A DNA stretch of 64,000 nucleotides from NCBI RefSeq assembly GCF_013087515.1, contig NZ_JABFCN010000003.1, positions 304,131 through 368,130 on the forward strand, read 5' to 3'. Position numbers and translations under genes: made by a program. The stretch's first letter is position 1; the number at the start of each line of letters is the position of its first letter. The notes below the pieces were generated by a model, which saw only the letters and a list, made by a program, of their open reading frames with translations, did no database searches and had not been told where the DNA came from. This document shows positions 8,255-16,960 of this stretch, one piece after another. This stretch comes from Rhizobium sophorae. Its GTDB lineage: Bacteria > Pseudomonadota > Alphaproteobacteria > Rhizobiales > Rhizobiaceae.

Positions 8255-9136
8255 CTATCGTGTCTGTGCTGACGCTACGAGCACGAAATCGAACTCCGAA
8301 CGCCAGAGCGTGTTCCCATGCTCGACGCGCTCGAACGGTGCCACAAGCGTCCTTTTGACCCCGAAGACAGTGTCCGATTCAAGGTAGGGGTCGCCGCCGA
8401 CGAAAGTGTGTGTCACCAGCTTTTGAAAGCCGTCGGCGCGGACCATGTAGTGCATGTGCGCCGGTCGGAACGGATGACGCCCAAGGGCCGCGAGCATATT
8501 GCCGACCGGTCCGTCATCGGGAATCGGATAGGATACCGGTTTAATACCGACGAAGCTGTAGCGTCCGTCCGGCCCGGTGACGAAGACGCCGCGATTGTTC
8601 CATTTCGGTTGGAGATCGGGCTGCTGAACGTCGTAATAGCCTTCGGCATTGTCGGACCAGACATCGATGCGCGCTCCCTCGACGGGATTGCCGTCGAGAT
8701 CAAGGATGCGCCCGATGAAGAGACAGCTTTCGCCCTTGCCATCTAGGCAGATCTGGTCGCCCATCTGGCGCACCGGGGCGCCCACCACATGAAAGGGTCC
8801 GAACACGGTGTTTTCGGTCGCCCCCTCCGGCCGCCTGTTGTTGACGGCATCAACCAGCATCGAAAGGCCGAGCGTATCCGATAGCAGGATGAATTCCTGC
8901 CGCTCCTGCGTACAGATCTGGCCTGTACGGGTCAGGAAATCGACACCGAATTCCCACTCCTCCTGGGTGAGTTCAATCTCACGCGCAAAATTGTGGAGAT
9001 GTTTGACGAGACAGGCCATCACTGCGGCAAGGCGCGGGTTGATATCCTTTCCAATTCTGGCGTTGACGGTCTCGATCGAGTTTTCTTCCGTGAAATAGCC
9101 GGTCGAAGATATCGTTTTGCGCATGGTCTCGGTCAT
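8255..9136 (-). CDS. hydroxyquinol 1,2-dioxygenase (intradiol)
   Basis: This 293-residue non-haem Fe(III) intradiol dioxygenase cleaves hydroxyquinol (1,2,4-trihydroxybenzene) to maleylacetate. An N-terminal helical dimerisation domain (residues 1-110) precedes the dioxygenase core. Presumed iron ligands are Tyr in DNAEGYYDVQQ, Tyr in VSYPIPDDGPVG, and the two His of HPFRPAHMHYMV. The block GATENTVFGPFHVVGAPVRQMG is typical of the hydroxyquinol/chlorocatechol group. The ATG at 9136 is chosen because AAGGAGGA lies just upstream; the frame stays open further upstream, but that part overlaps the previous gene. With maleylacetate reductase it forms a complete lower pathway. Confidence 0.9.
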   Translation of the reverse strand: MTETMRKTISSTGYFTEENSIETVNARIGKDINPRLAAVMACLVKHLHNFAREIELTQEEWEFGVDFLTRTGQICTQERQEFILLSDTLGLSMLVDAVNNRRPEGATENTVFGPFHVVGAPVRQMGDQICLDGKGESCLFIGRILDLDGNPVEGARIDVWSDNAEGYYDVQQPDLQPKWNNRGVFVTGPDGRYSFVGIKPVSYPIPDDGPVGNMLAALGRHPFRPAHMHYMVRADGFQKLVTHTFVGGDPYLESDTVFGVKRTLVAPFERVEHGNTLWRSEFDFVLVASAQTR

Positions 9137-9153
9137 CAAGTCCTCCTTCTGCT

Positions 9154-10212
9154 TCACGGGATGATCCGATCCGCCCGCAGGCGGTCGAAGGCATCGGTGA
9201 AGGATTGGGTCGTGTCCTGGTACTCCATGAAGCCGAGTTTCCGGCTCCGGCCCATGTCGTTGAAAGTCTCGACCTGCCGTCCGAGGTCGGCGTCCGAATG
9301 CCAGAACGACGCGACGCGCGAGAGCGCGTTGGGCTGGAGGCCGTACTTCCTGACCATCTCGTCCCAGGTCGCCTCCGCATCCGCCATCTGGCTTTCGAGG
9401 GGATTGAGCACACCGGGATATGCCGCTGCCTCGATATCGAAATAGGCGGCAATTCGCGGCCAGAGCCACTTCCAGCGAAAGACCTCGCCGTTGACGACGT
9501 TGAAGGCCAGATTGGCGGCCGCTTTTGTCGTCGCGGCCCATTGCAGGTGTCTCGCAAGCAGGCGTGCATCGGTGACATCGGTCGCGGCTTGCCATTGTTG
9601 TGGCGAGCCGGGGAAAATGAAAGGCCGGCCGGTCTCCCTGCAGATCGATGCATAGACGGCGAGTGTCGCGGCCATGTTCATCGCATTGCCGACAGCATAG
9701 CCGATGAGTGTATGCGGCCGATGGATGGACCAGGTGAAGCCGTCGCGCGCCGCAGCGGCGAAGACCTCGTCTTCCTGTACATAATAGAAATTCTCGCCGG
9801 GCAGACGTTCCTGCTCCTCGCGGAACGGCGTTTCCGGCTGCGTCTTCGCATAGGATTCAAATGGCCCGAGATAGTGCTTGGTGCCGGTGGCCAGGGCGAC
9901 ATGCTCGACGCTGCCGCCTTGCAAACCGTCAAGCACGTTGCGGACGATCGCACCGTTCACCCTGCAATTTTCCACCTCCGTTTCCTGGCGTGACCAGGCC
10001 GTGATGAACACGTGGCTTGGCCTTGCGCCCACCAGCGCGCCACGGACGGAATCCGGATCGACCAGATCGCATTTCAGCGTTTCGACACCGGCAATCGGGC
10101 TGACGGATCGGGAGAGGCCGGAAACGCTCCAGCCATCTTGGGCCAGCAGATGCTGCGCGAGGTTGCTTCCGGTAATGCCAGTGGCGCCGACGATCAGGGC
10201 GTGCTTGCTCAT
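9154..10212 (-). CDS. SDR family oxidoreductase, progesterone 5beta-reductase/iridoid-synthase (PRISE)-like
   Basis: This roughly 352-residue extended SDR has the dinucleotide motif GATGITGSNLAQ at its N-terminus. It carries the PRISE-type segment PGENFYYVQEDEVF, whose Tyr is the catalytic residue of enone reductases in this family, and SWSIHRPHTLIGYA-like text (here FTWSIHRPHTLIGYAVGNAMN). The family reduces 1,4-enones with NADPH. In this operon such an activity could act on an unsaturated cyclic ketone intermediate, which is inference. The ATG at 10212 follows the preceding gene's stop by 4 nt; an ATG at 10224 overlapping that stop is the alternative. Confidence 0.72.
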   Translation of the reverse strand: MSKHALIVGATGITGSNLAQHLLAQDGWSVSGLSRSVSPIAGVETLKCDLVDPDSVRGALVGARPSHVFITAWSRQETEVENCRVNGAIVRNVLDGLQGGSVEHVALATGTKHYLGPFESYAKTQPETPFREEQERLPGENFYYVQEDEVFAAAARDGFTWSIHRPHTLIGYAVGNAMNMAATLAVYASICRETGRPFIFPGSPQQWQAATDVTDARLLARHLQWAATTKAAANLAFNVVNGEVFRWKWLWPRIAAYFDIEAAAYPGVLNPLESQMADAEATWDEMVRKYGLQPNALSRVASFWHSDADLGRQVETFNDMGRSRKLGFMEYQDTTQSFTDAFDRLRADRIIP

Positions 10213-10216
10213 GTAC

Positions 10217-11200
10217 TCAACCATTCAACAGGGTAATCTTGATGCTTTTCGTCGGATCCTGGCCGAAGGCGAAAGCCTGGACCGCCTCGGTCAGCGCAAA
10301 GTCATGCGTCTGGATCGGCGACAGGTCGAGACCTGTCCTTTCCAGGAAGCGTATGGCCGCCGGCCAGACGCCAGGAGATCCGATACAGCCGCGCACCGTC
10401 AGGTTCTTCATCTGGATCTGGCCGAGCTCGACAGGAACCTTCCGGCCGATATTGATGCCCACCATCGACATTCTCCCATCCTCGCGGGCGTAGTCGAAGA
10501 CTGCGGCCAGCGATGCGTCGTGGCCAGACGCCTCGACCACGAGGTCGGCACCCTTGCCGTCTGTCAGCTCCCGGATCTTCTCAGCCGCTCCTCCGTCGGA
10601 CGGATCGATGGCGGCGTCGGCGCCGAGCCGTATTGCCACGTCACGGCGCGACGCCAGCGGATCGACAACGATCACCCGCGCACCCATGCCGATCGCAGCG
10701 GCGGCCGAGACCAACCCTATGGTTCCACCGCCTGACACCACGACAGTTTCACTTGCGTTCGTGCCGCCGGAGCGGAGCACGGCATAGAAGCCACAGGTGA
10801 AGGGCTCGATCAGCGCCGCCTTCTTGTCGTCAACCGCCTCCGGAAGCTTGTGCAGCCACTCGGGATTGACCGCGAAAAACTCGCGGTCGGCGCCGCTCAT
10901 CGAGAAGCCGAAATGGTGCAGCCGTTCGGGCGTCCGTACGACGCATTCGCCAACGACGCGATCTCCCTTTCTGAAGCCGGTGACGTTGCGACCGACCTCG
11001 ACGATCTCGCCGCTCCATTCGTGACCCGGGGTAACGGGATAGGAGATCGGGATGATGTAGCGGCCGGCAAGCAACTCGTAATCGGAATGGCAGATGCCGA
11101 CAGCCCGTGTCTGGACCAGCACCTCATTCGGCGAGATTTCAGGCACGGCCGTTTTGACGATGACCGGCTTTTCCGGGGCCTCGAAAACAAGAGCCTTCAT
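10217..11200 (-). CDS. zinc-family alcohol/polyol dehydrogenase (MDR)
   Basis: This 327-residue medium-chain dehydrogenase has catalytic-zinc ligands in GICHSDYELLAG (Cys) and TPGHEWSGE (His, Glu), and the cofactor motif VVSGGGTIGLVSAAAAIG. The structural-zinc Cys cluster is absent (the lobe reads RTPERLHHFGFSMSG), as in several polyol and sugar dehydrogenases. It presumably oxidises a secondary alcohol of the imported compound. The start at 11200 has AGGAGG at a sensible distance; another ATG lies one codon earlier. It sits between the PRISE-like SDR and the Gfo/Idh gene in a tightly packed operon. Confidence 0.82.
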   Translation of the reverse strand: MKALVFEAPEKPVIVKTAVPEISPNEVLVQTRAVGICHSDYELLAGRYIIPISYPVTPGHEWSGEIVEVGRNVTGFRKGDRVVGECVVRTPERLHHFGFSMSGADREFFAVNPEWLHKLPEAVDDKKAALIEPFTCGFYAVLRSGGTNASETVVVSGGGTIGLVSAAAAIGMGARVIVVDPLASRRDVAIRLGADAAIDPSDGGAAEKIRELTDGKGADLVVEASGHDASLAAVFDYAREDGRMSMVGINIGRKVPVELGQIQMKNLTVRGCIGSPGVWPAAIRFLERTGLDLSPIQTHDFALTEAVQAFAFGQDPTKSIKITLLNG

Positions 11201-11210
11201 CATGTCCTCC

Positions 11211-12224
11211 TCAGACTGTTTCGACGGCACCCGTTCCGGCAGAGCGGACGATTGCCTCGAGCAAAGCGATATTGTTGATCATGTCTTCGCCGGTGATCGG
11301 ATAATCCGACTTGCCGCGGACGGCGCGCGCGAAGGCGCGAAGATTGTCGCGGACAGGCTCGGCCGGAGCGACCTCGCGCACCGTAATCGGCTTGTCCTTC
11401 CAGCCTTCGGTAACGATCCAGCCATCCGGGGCCTCGACATGCGCCTTGTCGCGCACCTCGATCCAGCCGAGCGTACCGTAGATGGCGAAACGGGAGACGA
11501 AAGGTGTCGCCAGCGTTGCCGATATATAGGCCGACCCACCATTCACGAAGCCGATATGGGCGCTCATCGTATCGCCCTGCGGGATCTTGGAAGCCAGGTT
11601 CTCGCAGATCACCCGGACGTCCCTTGCCGGCCCCATCAGCTTGACGGACAGATCCGTCAGATGGATGCCGGTCGCCGTCATCCCGCCTGCCGGCGCCTGA
11701 TCGGCATTGAGGCGCCAGTTCGACGGATCGAGGCCGAGGAACTTGTCGTGGCTGAAATTGGCTTCGATCTGCAGCAGCCTGCCGAGCTTCCCGGCAGCAG
11801 CGAACTGAAGGATTTCCGCGATCGGGGGCTCGAAGCGGCGTTCGTGACCCATGCCGAGAACCAGGCCGGCGTTCCGGCACAGGCCGACCGACTTTTCAGC
11901 ACCCTGCCGGGTCAAGGCGAGTGGCTTTTCGCAGAAGACGTGCTTGCCTGCTGCAACGACCTGCTCGATCTGTTCCTGGTGCAGCGAGTGCGGTGTCGCA
12001 AGAACGACGGCCTCGATCGTGTCGTCGGCCAGCGTTTCTAAGAGATCATGCGAAAACTGCAGTCCGAGTTCGGCCGCGAGGGCCTTCGCCTCCGGGTTCG
12101 GATCGACCGCGCGGACGAAATTCATTTCGGCGCCGCCGGCATTGACAAGGCTCGCCATCTTCTTGCCCCACCAGCCGAGGCCGACGATGGCGGCAATGAC
12201 CGGCTTTTCTTCGACGATGGTCAT
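11211..12224 (-). CDS. Gfo/Idh/MocA family oxidoreductase
   Basis: This 337-residue NAD(P)-dependent dehydrogenase of the glucose-fructose oxidoreductase/inositol dehydrogenase family has an N-terminal Rossmann motif GLGWWGKKMA, the hallmark HVFCEKPLALT (residues about 93-103, EKP lysine) and the substrate-domain segment GMTATGIHLTDL with the presumed catalytic His. The family oxidises or epimerises sugars and inositols, fitting a sugar- or cyclitol-like substrate for this operon. Its ATG overlaps the stop of the upstream YciI-like gene (ATGA at 12221-12224), so the two are translationally coupled. Confidence 0.86.
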   Translation of the reverse strand: MTIVEEKPVIAAIVGLGWWGKKMASLVNAGGAEMNFVRAVDPNPEAKALAAELGLQFSHDLLETLADDTIEAVVLATPHSLHQEQIEQVVAAGKHVFCEKPLALTRQGAEKSVGLCRNAGLVLGMGHERRFEPPIAEILQFAAAGKLGRLLQIEANFSHDKFLGLDPSNWRLNADQAPAGGMTATGIHLTDLSVKLMGPARDVRVICENLASKIPQGDTMSAHIGFVNGGSAYISATLATPFVSRFAIYGTLGWIEVRDKAHVEAPDGWIVTEGWKDKPITVREVAPAEPVRDNLRAFARAVRGKSDYPITGEDMINNIALLEAIVRSAGTGAVETV

Positions 12225-12505
12225 CGATTATCCACCCGCTTGCTGAAGGGATGGATATTCACGGTCTTCCAGACGCCTGCCTTGGTGAAAGGGTCTGCGC
12301 TGTTGAAGGCGACGATCTCTTCCTTGCTGTCGGCTTCGAACAGGAAAAGCGAGCCGATCATCGTTTCGTTGTCATCGGCGAGCAACGGACCTGAAATGAC
12401 CGTTTTCGTCTTTGCGCTCGACAGATAGGCTTTGTGTGCGTCGTAGTTCGCAAGGCGCTTGTCGACCGCGCCCTCGTGGTCGAGGCAATGAACGATGTAA
12501 TGCAT
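12221..12505 (-). CDS. YciI-like protein
   Basis: This 94-residue single-domain YCII protein has the N-terminal strand MHYIVHCLDHEG, KAYLSS and SGPLLADDNETMIGSLFLFEADS, and ends with FNSADPFTKAGVWKTVNIHPF. The His-Asp pair near the start (CLDHEG) and the DPF motif are typical of the fold. It is the second YciI-like gene of this operon (the other is at 2765-3070) and is coupled to the Gfo/Idh gene. Relatives such as TftG eliminate HX from hydroxyquinol-type rings; a dehydratase or isomerase role is inferred. Confidence 0.8.
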   Translation of the reverse strand: MHYIVHCLDHEGAVDKRLANYDAHKAYLSSAKTKTVISGPLLADDNETMIGSLFLFEADSKEEIVAFNSADPFTKAGVWKTVNIHPFSKRVDNR

Positions 12506-12525
12506 TGTAATGTCCTTTCATAAAA

Positions 12526-13293
12526 TCAGGCGATCGAGTAGCCGCCGTCGACCATCAGCACATGGCCGGTGATACCGCTGGCAGCGTCGGAGAGAAGGAA
12601 GGCGACGGCGGAGGCAATTTCCTCCGGCTTGATGAGCCGGCCCACAGGCGTGTCGTCCATCCATTGCTTCATCACCGCCGGCTGGGTGCGTCCGACCTCC
12701 GCCAGCATGACGGTGTCGGTATAGCCGGGGCCGACAGCATTGACGCGAACGCCCGAGCGCGCCCATTCCGCCGCAAGAACCTTGCACATATGGGCCACAC
12801 CGGCTTTCGACACGTCGTAGCCGACATGCAATTCGGGACGAACGGCCTTCATGCCGGCAATCGAAGCCGTCATCACCACCGCCCCCTGCCCGCTGGCAAT
12901 CATGGCGCGTCCGAAGGCCTGGACCGTCCAGAAAACGCCGTCGAGATTGACGGACATGACCGTCCGCCAGTCGGCCTCGCTGTGCTCCAGCGCCGGCCGC
13001 TCGTAGGACATGCCCGCATTTGCGAAGATCCCGTCGAGCTTGCCGAATTTATCGGCGACGGCCGCAGCCGCCGCCTCCACGGAATTCTTGTCGGCGACGT
13101 TGAACGTGATGCATTCCGCCTTGCCGCCCGCCGCGCGAACCGCATCGCGGGTCTTCTCGACCGAGGCGTCACGATCGGCGGCAATGACCGTCGCGCCGAG
13201 AGACGCGAGGTAGAGGCACGTGGCGCTGCCTATTCCGCCTGCGGCCCCGGTGACCAGGATAGTCCGGCCGCTGATGTCCATGGGGTTTTTCAT
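12526..13293 (-). CDS. SDR family NAD(P)-dependent oxidoreductase
   Basis: This 255-residue classical short-chain dehydrogenase has TGAAGGIGSAT (cofactor), FANAG (residues about 90-94), the catalytic Ser in MTASIAG, YDVSK as the Tyr-x3-Lys pair, and the C-terminal GHVLMVDGGYS. The length is normal. It is one of three classical SDR genes in this operon, suggesting successive oxidations of several hydroxyl groups. It lies 20 bp upstream of the YciI-like gene and 3 bp after the stop of the zinc-type dehydrogenase gene. Confidence 0.87.
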   Translation of the reverse strand: MKNPMDISGRTILVTGAAGGIGSATCLYLASLGATVIAADRDASVEKTRDAVRAAGGKAECITFNVADKNSVEAAAAAVADKFGKLDGIFANAGMSYERPALEHSEADWRTVMSVNLDGVFWTVQAFGRAMIASGQGAVVMTASIAGMKAVRPELHVGYDVSKAGVAHMCKVLAAEWARSGVRVNAVGPGYTDTVMLAEVGRTQPAVMKQWMDDTPVGRLIKPEEIASAVAFLLSDAASGITGHVLMVDGGYSIA

Positions 13294-13296
13294 GGG

Positions 13297-14370
13297 TCAG
13301 GCCTTCATGTTGACGAGAATTTTCATATGCGAAGCAGCCGGATCGAGAAGTGCCTCGAATCCCTTCTCGACGACGTCTTCGGGGCGGATCTGTGCGGTGA
13401 CGATCTTCTCGACCGGGAAAATTCCAGAGCCGATCATTGCCGCAATTCGCGGCCAGATCTGTACCGGATAGCACCACGTTGCCTCGACGGTGATGTCCTT
13501 GAGGGCCCAGAGCATGGCGTCGATCGCCGCCGGCTTGACGTGCAAGCCTACCTGAACGACCGTTCCCTGCCGCCGCACTGCCTTTGCGCAGAGGTTGAGC
13601 GAGGCTTCGGCACCGACGCATTCGAGTGCCACGTCGACGCCGACGCCTTCGTCGGTGTGTTCGCGGAAGAGCTTCTCGGTGTCCGTTTCGCGCGGATCGA
13701 AAACGATCGCCTCAGGGACCAGCTGCTTGGCGAGAGCCCGGCGGTTCGGATTGAGTTCCGAGACGAAAATGGTGGTCGCACCGGCCGCCTTGGTGGCGAG
13801 CAGGACGAGCGCACCGATCGGTCCGACGCCGGAGACGAGTACCGTGCTTCCGGCCTCCACGCCGCCGCGGTCGACGCCGTAGAGCGCGACGGCGGCAGGT
13901 TCGATCATCGCAGCCTGGACATCGGAAACGCTGTCGGGAACGGGGAATACATTGTAGCCGTTGACGACGGCGCGTTCGCCCATACCGCCCCAATCCCAGG
14001 AGAGGCCGACGCAGGCCATCTTTTCGCTAAGATGAAAGAGACCGCGGCGACCGTAATAATCGTCACGCGGGGAGATCAGCGGCTGGATCGAGACACGTGA
14101 ACCGGGCGACACATGCGTGACGTTCTTGCCCACCTCGATGACACGTGCGGAAAACTCATGCCCGAGGATCTGCGGCAGCGTCGCGCCGGAATAGACATGC
14201 GGCGTTGCCGGGGTAACGATCGGACCGGCGATATACTCGTGCAGATCCGTTCCGCAGATGCCGCAGACCAGCGGCTCGATGAGGACCATGTCGTCCCCCA
14301 GCGGCCCGCTCGGCGCCGGAACGTCCTCGACGCGAATGTCCTTCTTTGTGTAGTAGCGTACGGCCTTCAT
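13297..14370 (-). CDS. zinc-family dehydrogenase, butanediol/sorbitol dehydrogenase-like
   Basis: This 357-residue medium-chain dehydrogenase has the catalytic Zn residues in VCGICGTDLHEYIAGP and ILGHEFSARV, and the cofactor-binding VLVSGVGPIGALVLL. The structural-zinc lobe lacks the four cysteines (RRGLFHLSEKMACVG). The overall pattern is that of 2,3-butanediol/L-threonine/polyol dehydrogenases. The start at 14370 has AAGGA upstream; the longer frame has no ribosome site. It is in the hydroxyquinol operon, between two SDR genes. Confidence 0.83.
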   Translation of the reverse strand: MKAVRYYTKKDIRVEDVPAPSGPLGDDMVLIEPLVCGICGTDLHEYIAGPIVTPATPHVYSGATLPQILGHEFSARVIEVGKNVTHVSPGSRVSIQPLISPRDDYYGRRGLFHLSEKMACVGLSWDWGGMGERAVVNGYNVFPVPDSVSDVQAAMIEPAAVALYGVDRGGVEAGSTVLVSGVGPIGALVLLATKAAGATTIFVSELNPNRRALAKQLVPEAIVFDPRETDTEKLFREHTDEGVGVDVALECVGAEASLNLCAKAVRRQGTVVQVGLHVKPAAIDAMLWALKDITVEATWCYPVQIWPRIAAMIGSGIFPVEKIVTAQIRPEDVVEKGFEALLDPAASHMKILVNMKA

Positions 14371-14386
14371 GGGTATGTCCTTCTGA

Positions 14387-15154
14387 TTATTGCGCGGTGT
14401 AACCGCCGTCGCAGACAAGGCTGCTGCCGGTCACGAAACGGGCTTCGTCTGATGCTAGGAAAAGTACGCAATTGGCGACGTCGACAGGCTCGCCAAGCGT
14501 GAGAGGATGCTTCGATTTCATCATGTCGAGGTAGTGATCGAGACCGCCCGGATAGGTCTCACCCGCCTTCATGAACAACGGCGTCTTGGTGGAACCGGGA
14601 TGAACGGCATTGATGCGGATGCCGAAGGACGCGTAGCAGATGGCATCCGTCTTGGTCATTGCCAGCACCGCACCCTTCGTGGCGTGATAGGGCGGCAGGT
14701 CGTCGTTTCCGATCAGTGCGTAGATCGACGAGAAATTCACGATGGAACCTCCCTTTGCCGCCATCATCGGCTTGACCGCATGCTTGGTGCAGAGAAAAAC
14801 GCCGCGCACATTGATGGCGAAGATCCGGTCCCATTCATCGACGGTCACGTCATGCGCGAGTTTGTTGACGCCTGTCACGGCGGCATTGTTGACCAGAATG
14901 TCAAGCTTCCCCCAGGCATTGACGACCTGCTCGATTGCCGGCGCCACCTCATCCTCTTTCGAGACGTCGACCTTGTAGAAGGCTGCATCTCCGCCTGCTT
15001 CCCGGATGGATTCCGCGACGCGTGCTCCCTGCTCCGCGACAACGTCGAAGATGGCGACTTTGGCGCCTTCCTCGGCAAACCGGTGGCAGGTTGCCTCACC
15101 GATCCCGGTGCTTCCACCGGTGACGATAGCGATCTTATTCCTCAAACGGGACAT
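14387..15154 (-). CDS. SDR family oxidoreductase
   Basis: This 255-residue classical SDR has TGGSTGIGEAT, NNAAV, NFSSIYAL (catalytic Ser), YHATK (Tyr and Lys) and SLVCDGGYTAQ at the end. It resembles cyclohexanol and sugar-alcohol dehydrogenases in general pattern, but the substrate cannot be assigned by eye. It is close-packed between the zinc-type dehydrogenase gene and another SDR gene. Confidence 0.87.
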   Translation of the reverse strand: MSRLRNKIAIVTGGSTGIGEATCHRFAEEGAKVAIFDVVAEQGARVAESIREAGGDAAFYKVDVSKEDEVAPAIEQVVNAWGKLDILVNNAAVTGVNKLAHDVTVDEWDRIFAINVRGVFLCTKHAVKPMMAAKGGSIVNFSSIYALIGNDDLPPYHATKGAVLAMTKTDAICYASFGIRINAVHPGSTKTPLFMKAGETYPGGLDHYLDMMKSKHPLTLGEPVDVANCVLFLASDEARFVTGSSLVCDGGYTAQ

Positions 15155-15169
15155 CGGCTATCCTCCCCC

Positions 15170-15958
15170 TCAGGTCAGAACCATACCGCCATCGACCATG
15201 ACGGTCTGGCCGGTAATGTAGTCCGAGGCATCGGACGCCAGGAACGTCGTAACGCCGGTGATATCCTTCGGCACGGAAACACGTCCGAGCAGGATCGACT
15301 GCGAGAACTCGTTGATCGCCTGCTCCGGCTTGGACGTCAGACCGTGCTCCATGAACTCCCGGTCGAGCTGCTCCCAGAGTTCGGTCGCGACCACGCCAGG
15401 GCCGAAGCAGTTGACGGTAATCCGGTGCTCGGCAAGTGCACGCGCTGCCGCCTGCGTAATGGCGACGACGGCGAATTTCGATGCGCAATAATGTGCAAAG
15501 AGCGGGTAGCCCTGCTTGCCGGCGATCGACGCGGTGTTGATGATCTTGCCGCCGCCGCCCTGGGCAATCATCTGCTTTGCAGCCTCCTGTGTGCCGATCA
15601 GCACACCCAGGCCGTTGATCTTCATGATCCTGTTGAAGTCATCTTCCGTGACGTCCAGGAACGGGCAGGTTTGGCTGATGCCGGCATTGTTGAACATGAC
15701 GTCCAGATGGCCGTAATGGCGAACCGTTTCCGCGATGAGTGCCTTGACGCTCGCGCGCTCGGAGACGTCCACGCTGCTGGCGAACGCTTCGCCGCCGGCG
15801 TCCTTGATCCTGGCGGCAACGGCCACCGCAGCATCCTTATTGATATCCGCGATCACGACGCTTGCGCCCTTTGCTGCCAGGTCCGCAGCAATGCCGGCGC
15901 CGATTCCGCGGCCGGAGCCGGTGACGATGACAACCTTCTTTACTTCCGACTGGCTCAC
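15170..15958 (-). CDS. SDR family oxidoreductase, acetoin/butanediol reductase-like
   Basis: This 262-residue classical SDR has TGSGRGIGAGIA, FNNAGISQTCPF, NTASIAGKQGYP, YCASK and ITGQTVMVDGGMVLT. The ASIAGKQGYP...YCASKFAV block is typical of acetoin(diacetyl) reductase/meso-butanediol dehydrogenase-type SDRs. It is the first enzyme gene after the system 2 transporter genes in the transcription direction. Confidence 0.86.
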   Translation of the reverse strand: MSQSEVKKVVIVTGSGRGIGAGIAADLAAKGASVVIADINKDAAVAVAARIKDAGGEAFASSVDVSERASVKALIAETVRHYGHLDVMFNNAGISQTCPFLDVTEDDFNRIMKINGLGVLIGTQEAAKQMIAQGGGGKIINTASIAGKQGYPLFAHYCASKFAVVAITQAAARALAEHRITVNCFGPGVVATELWEQLDREFMEHGLTSKPEQAINEFSQSILLGRVSVPKDITGVTTFLASDASDYITGQTVMVDGGMVLT

Positions 15959-15976
15959 GAAATTCTCCCTTTTGTT

Positions 15977-16960
15977 TCAGCGAACGGTGCGAACGTAGAG
16001 GCTCGCGGCGACGATGATCACGACGCCCTTGACGATGATCTGCAATTGAACCGGCATGCCGACCATCACGACGGCGTTCGACAACACCACAAGGATCGCG
16101 GCGCCGGCGAGTGCGCCCAGAACAGAGCCCCGTCCACCGGAGAGCGCGACGCCGCCCATCACGGCAGCAACGATCGAGTCCAGTTCGAACCCCTTGCCGA
16201 CGAAATTGTCGACGACGCCGACGAAGCCCGAAAGCGCGAGCCCAGCGACGGCCGCCAGGATGCCGCAGATGACGTAGCAGAGAATGATGATGCGATCGGC
16301 GGAGATGCCGACGAGGCGTGCAGCGATGGGATTGCCGCCCGTGATATAGACGCGCCGGCCGAAGGCGGCGCGATGCAAAAGGACTGCAAAGACCGCGGCG
16401 ACCGTCAGCATGACAATCAGATTGTACGGAATGCCCCATACCGTGCCAGCGCCGAGTGCCCGGAAGACAGGCGGCACGTTGCCGGACGGGGCACCCTGCG
16501 TCCAGGCGAAGCGCAATCCCTGCAGGACGATCATGGTTGCGAGCGTAGCCAGAAAGGGCGACACATTGCGCTTCGTCACCAGGAGGCCATTGGCCAGTCC
16601 CGTTGCTGCTCCCATGAGCACGCAGGCCGCGACGATCATCGGCGCGTCGCCGTTCTGCCCGTTGAAACTCGTGGCAATGACCGCGGCCGTTGCCATCACC
16701 GAGGCGACGGACAGGTCGAGGCCGCGCACCAGGATCACAAAGGCCTGGCCGATGACCACGATCCCGAGCGGAGCAAGCTGCATCAGCATGTTGGAAACGT
16801 TGGCGCCGCTGATGAAGGCGGGGCTCGCTATCGTCGCTGCAGCGATCGCAAGAACGAGGAAAATGAAGATGCCGTACGACTTCGCGGCGGCAAGAAAAGT
16901 GAAGCTTGGAGCAGAGCGCGTCATAGCAACACCCTTGTTGGCATTGGCGACATTCATCAC
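15977..16960 (-). CDS. CUT2-type sugar ABC transporter permease (system 2, second)
   Basis: This 327-residue RbsC-like membrane protein has about 9-10 hydrophobic helices. Characteristic blocks are FVILVRGLDLSVASVMATAAV, the cytoplasmic GGNPIAARLVGIS-type loop (ITGGNPIAARLVGIS) and AAVMGGVALSGGRGSVLGAL. It overlaps the preceding permease gene by 4 bp (ATGA at 16957-16960), implying an equimolar heterodimer of the two permeases. It works with the ATPase at 17933-19420 and the binding protein at 19486-20619. Confidence 0.86.
   Translation of the reverse strand: MMNVANANKGVAMTRSAPSFTFLAAAKSYGIFIFLVLAIAAATIASPAFISGANVSNMLMQLAPLGIVVIGQAFVILVRGLDLSVASVMATAAVIATSFNGQNGDAPMIVAACVLMGAATGLANGLLVTKRNVSPFLATLATMIVLQGLRFAWTQGAPSGNVPPVFRALGAGTVWGIPYNLIVMLTVAAVFAVLLHRAAFGRRVYITGGNPIAARLVGISADRIIILCYVICGILAAVAGLALSGFVGVVDNFVGKGFELDSIVAAVMGGVALSGGRGSVLGALAGAAILVVLSNAVVMVGMPVQLQIIVKGVVIIVAASLYVRTVR

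Noticed and set aside
8255..9595. 446-residue version of the hydroxyquinol dioxygenase
   Set aside because: The extra 153 N-terminal residues read antisense-like text in the frame of the PRISE-like SDR gene. The ATG at 9136 with AAGGAGGA gives the normal family length.
12562..14100. Open frame of 512 codons on the plus strand
   Set aside because: It is antisense to a motif-confirmed SDR and a zinc-type dehydrogenase and has low-complexity Asp/Arg/His composition.
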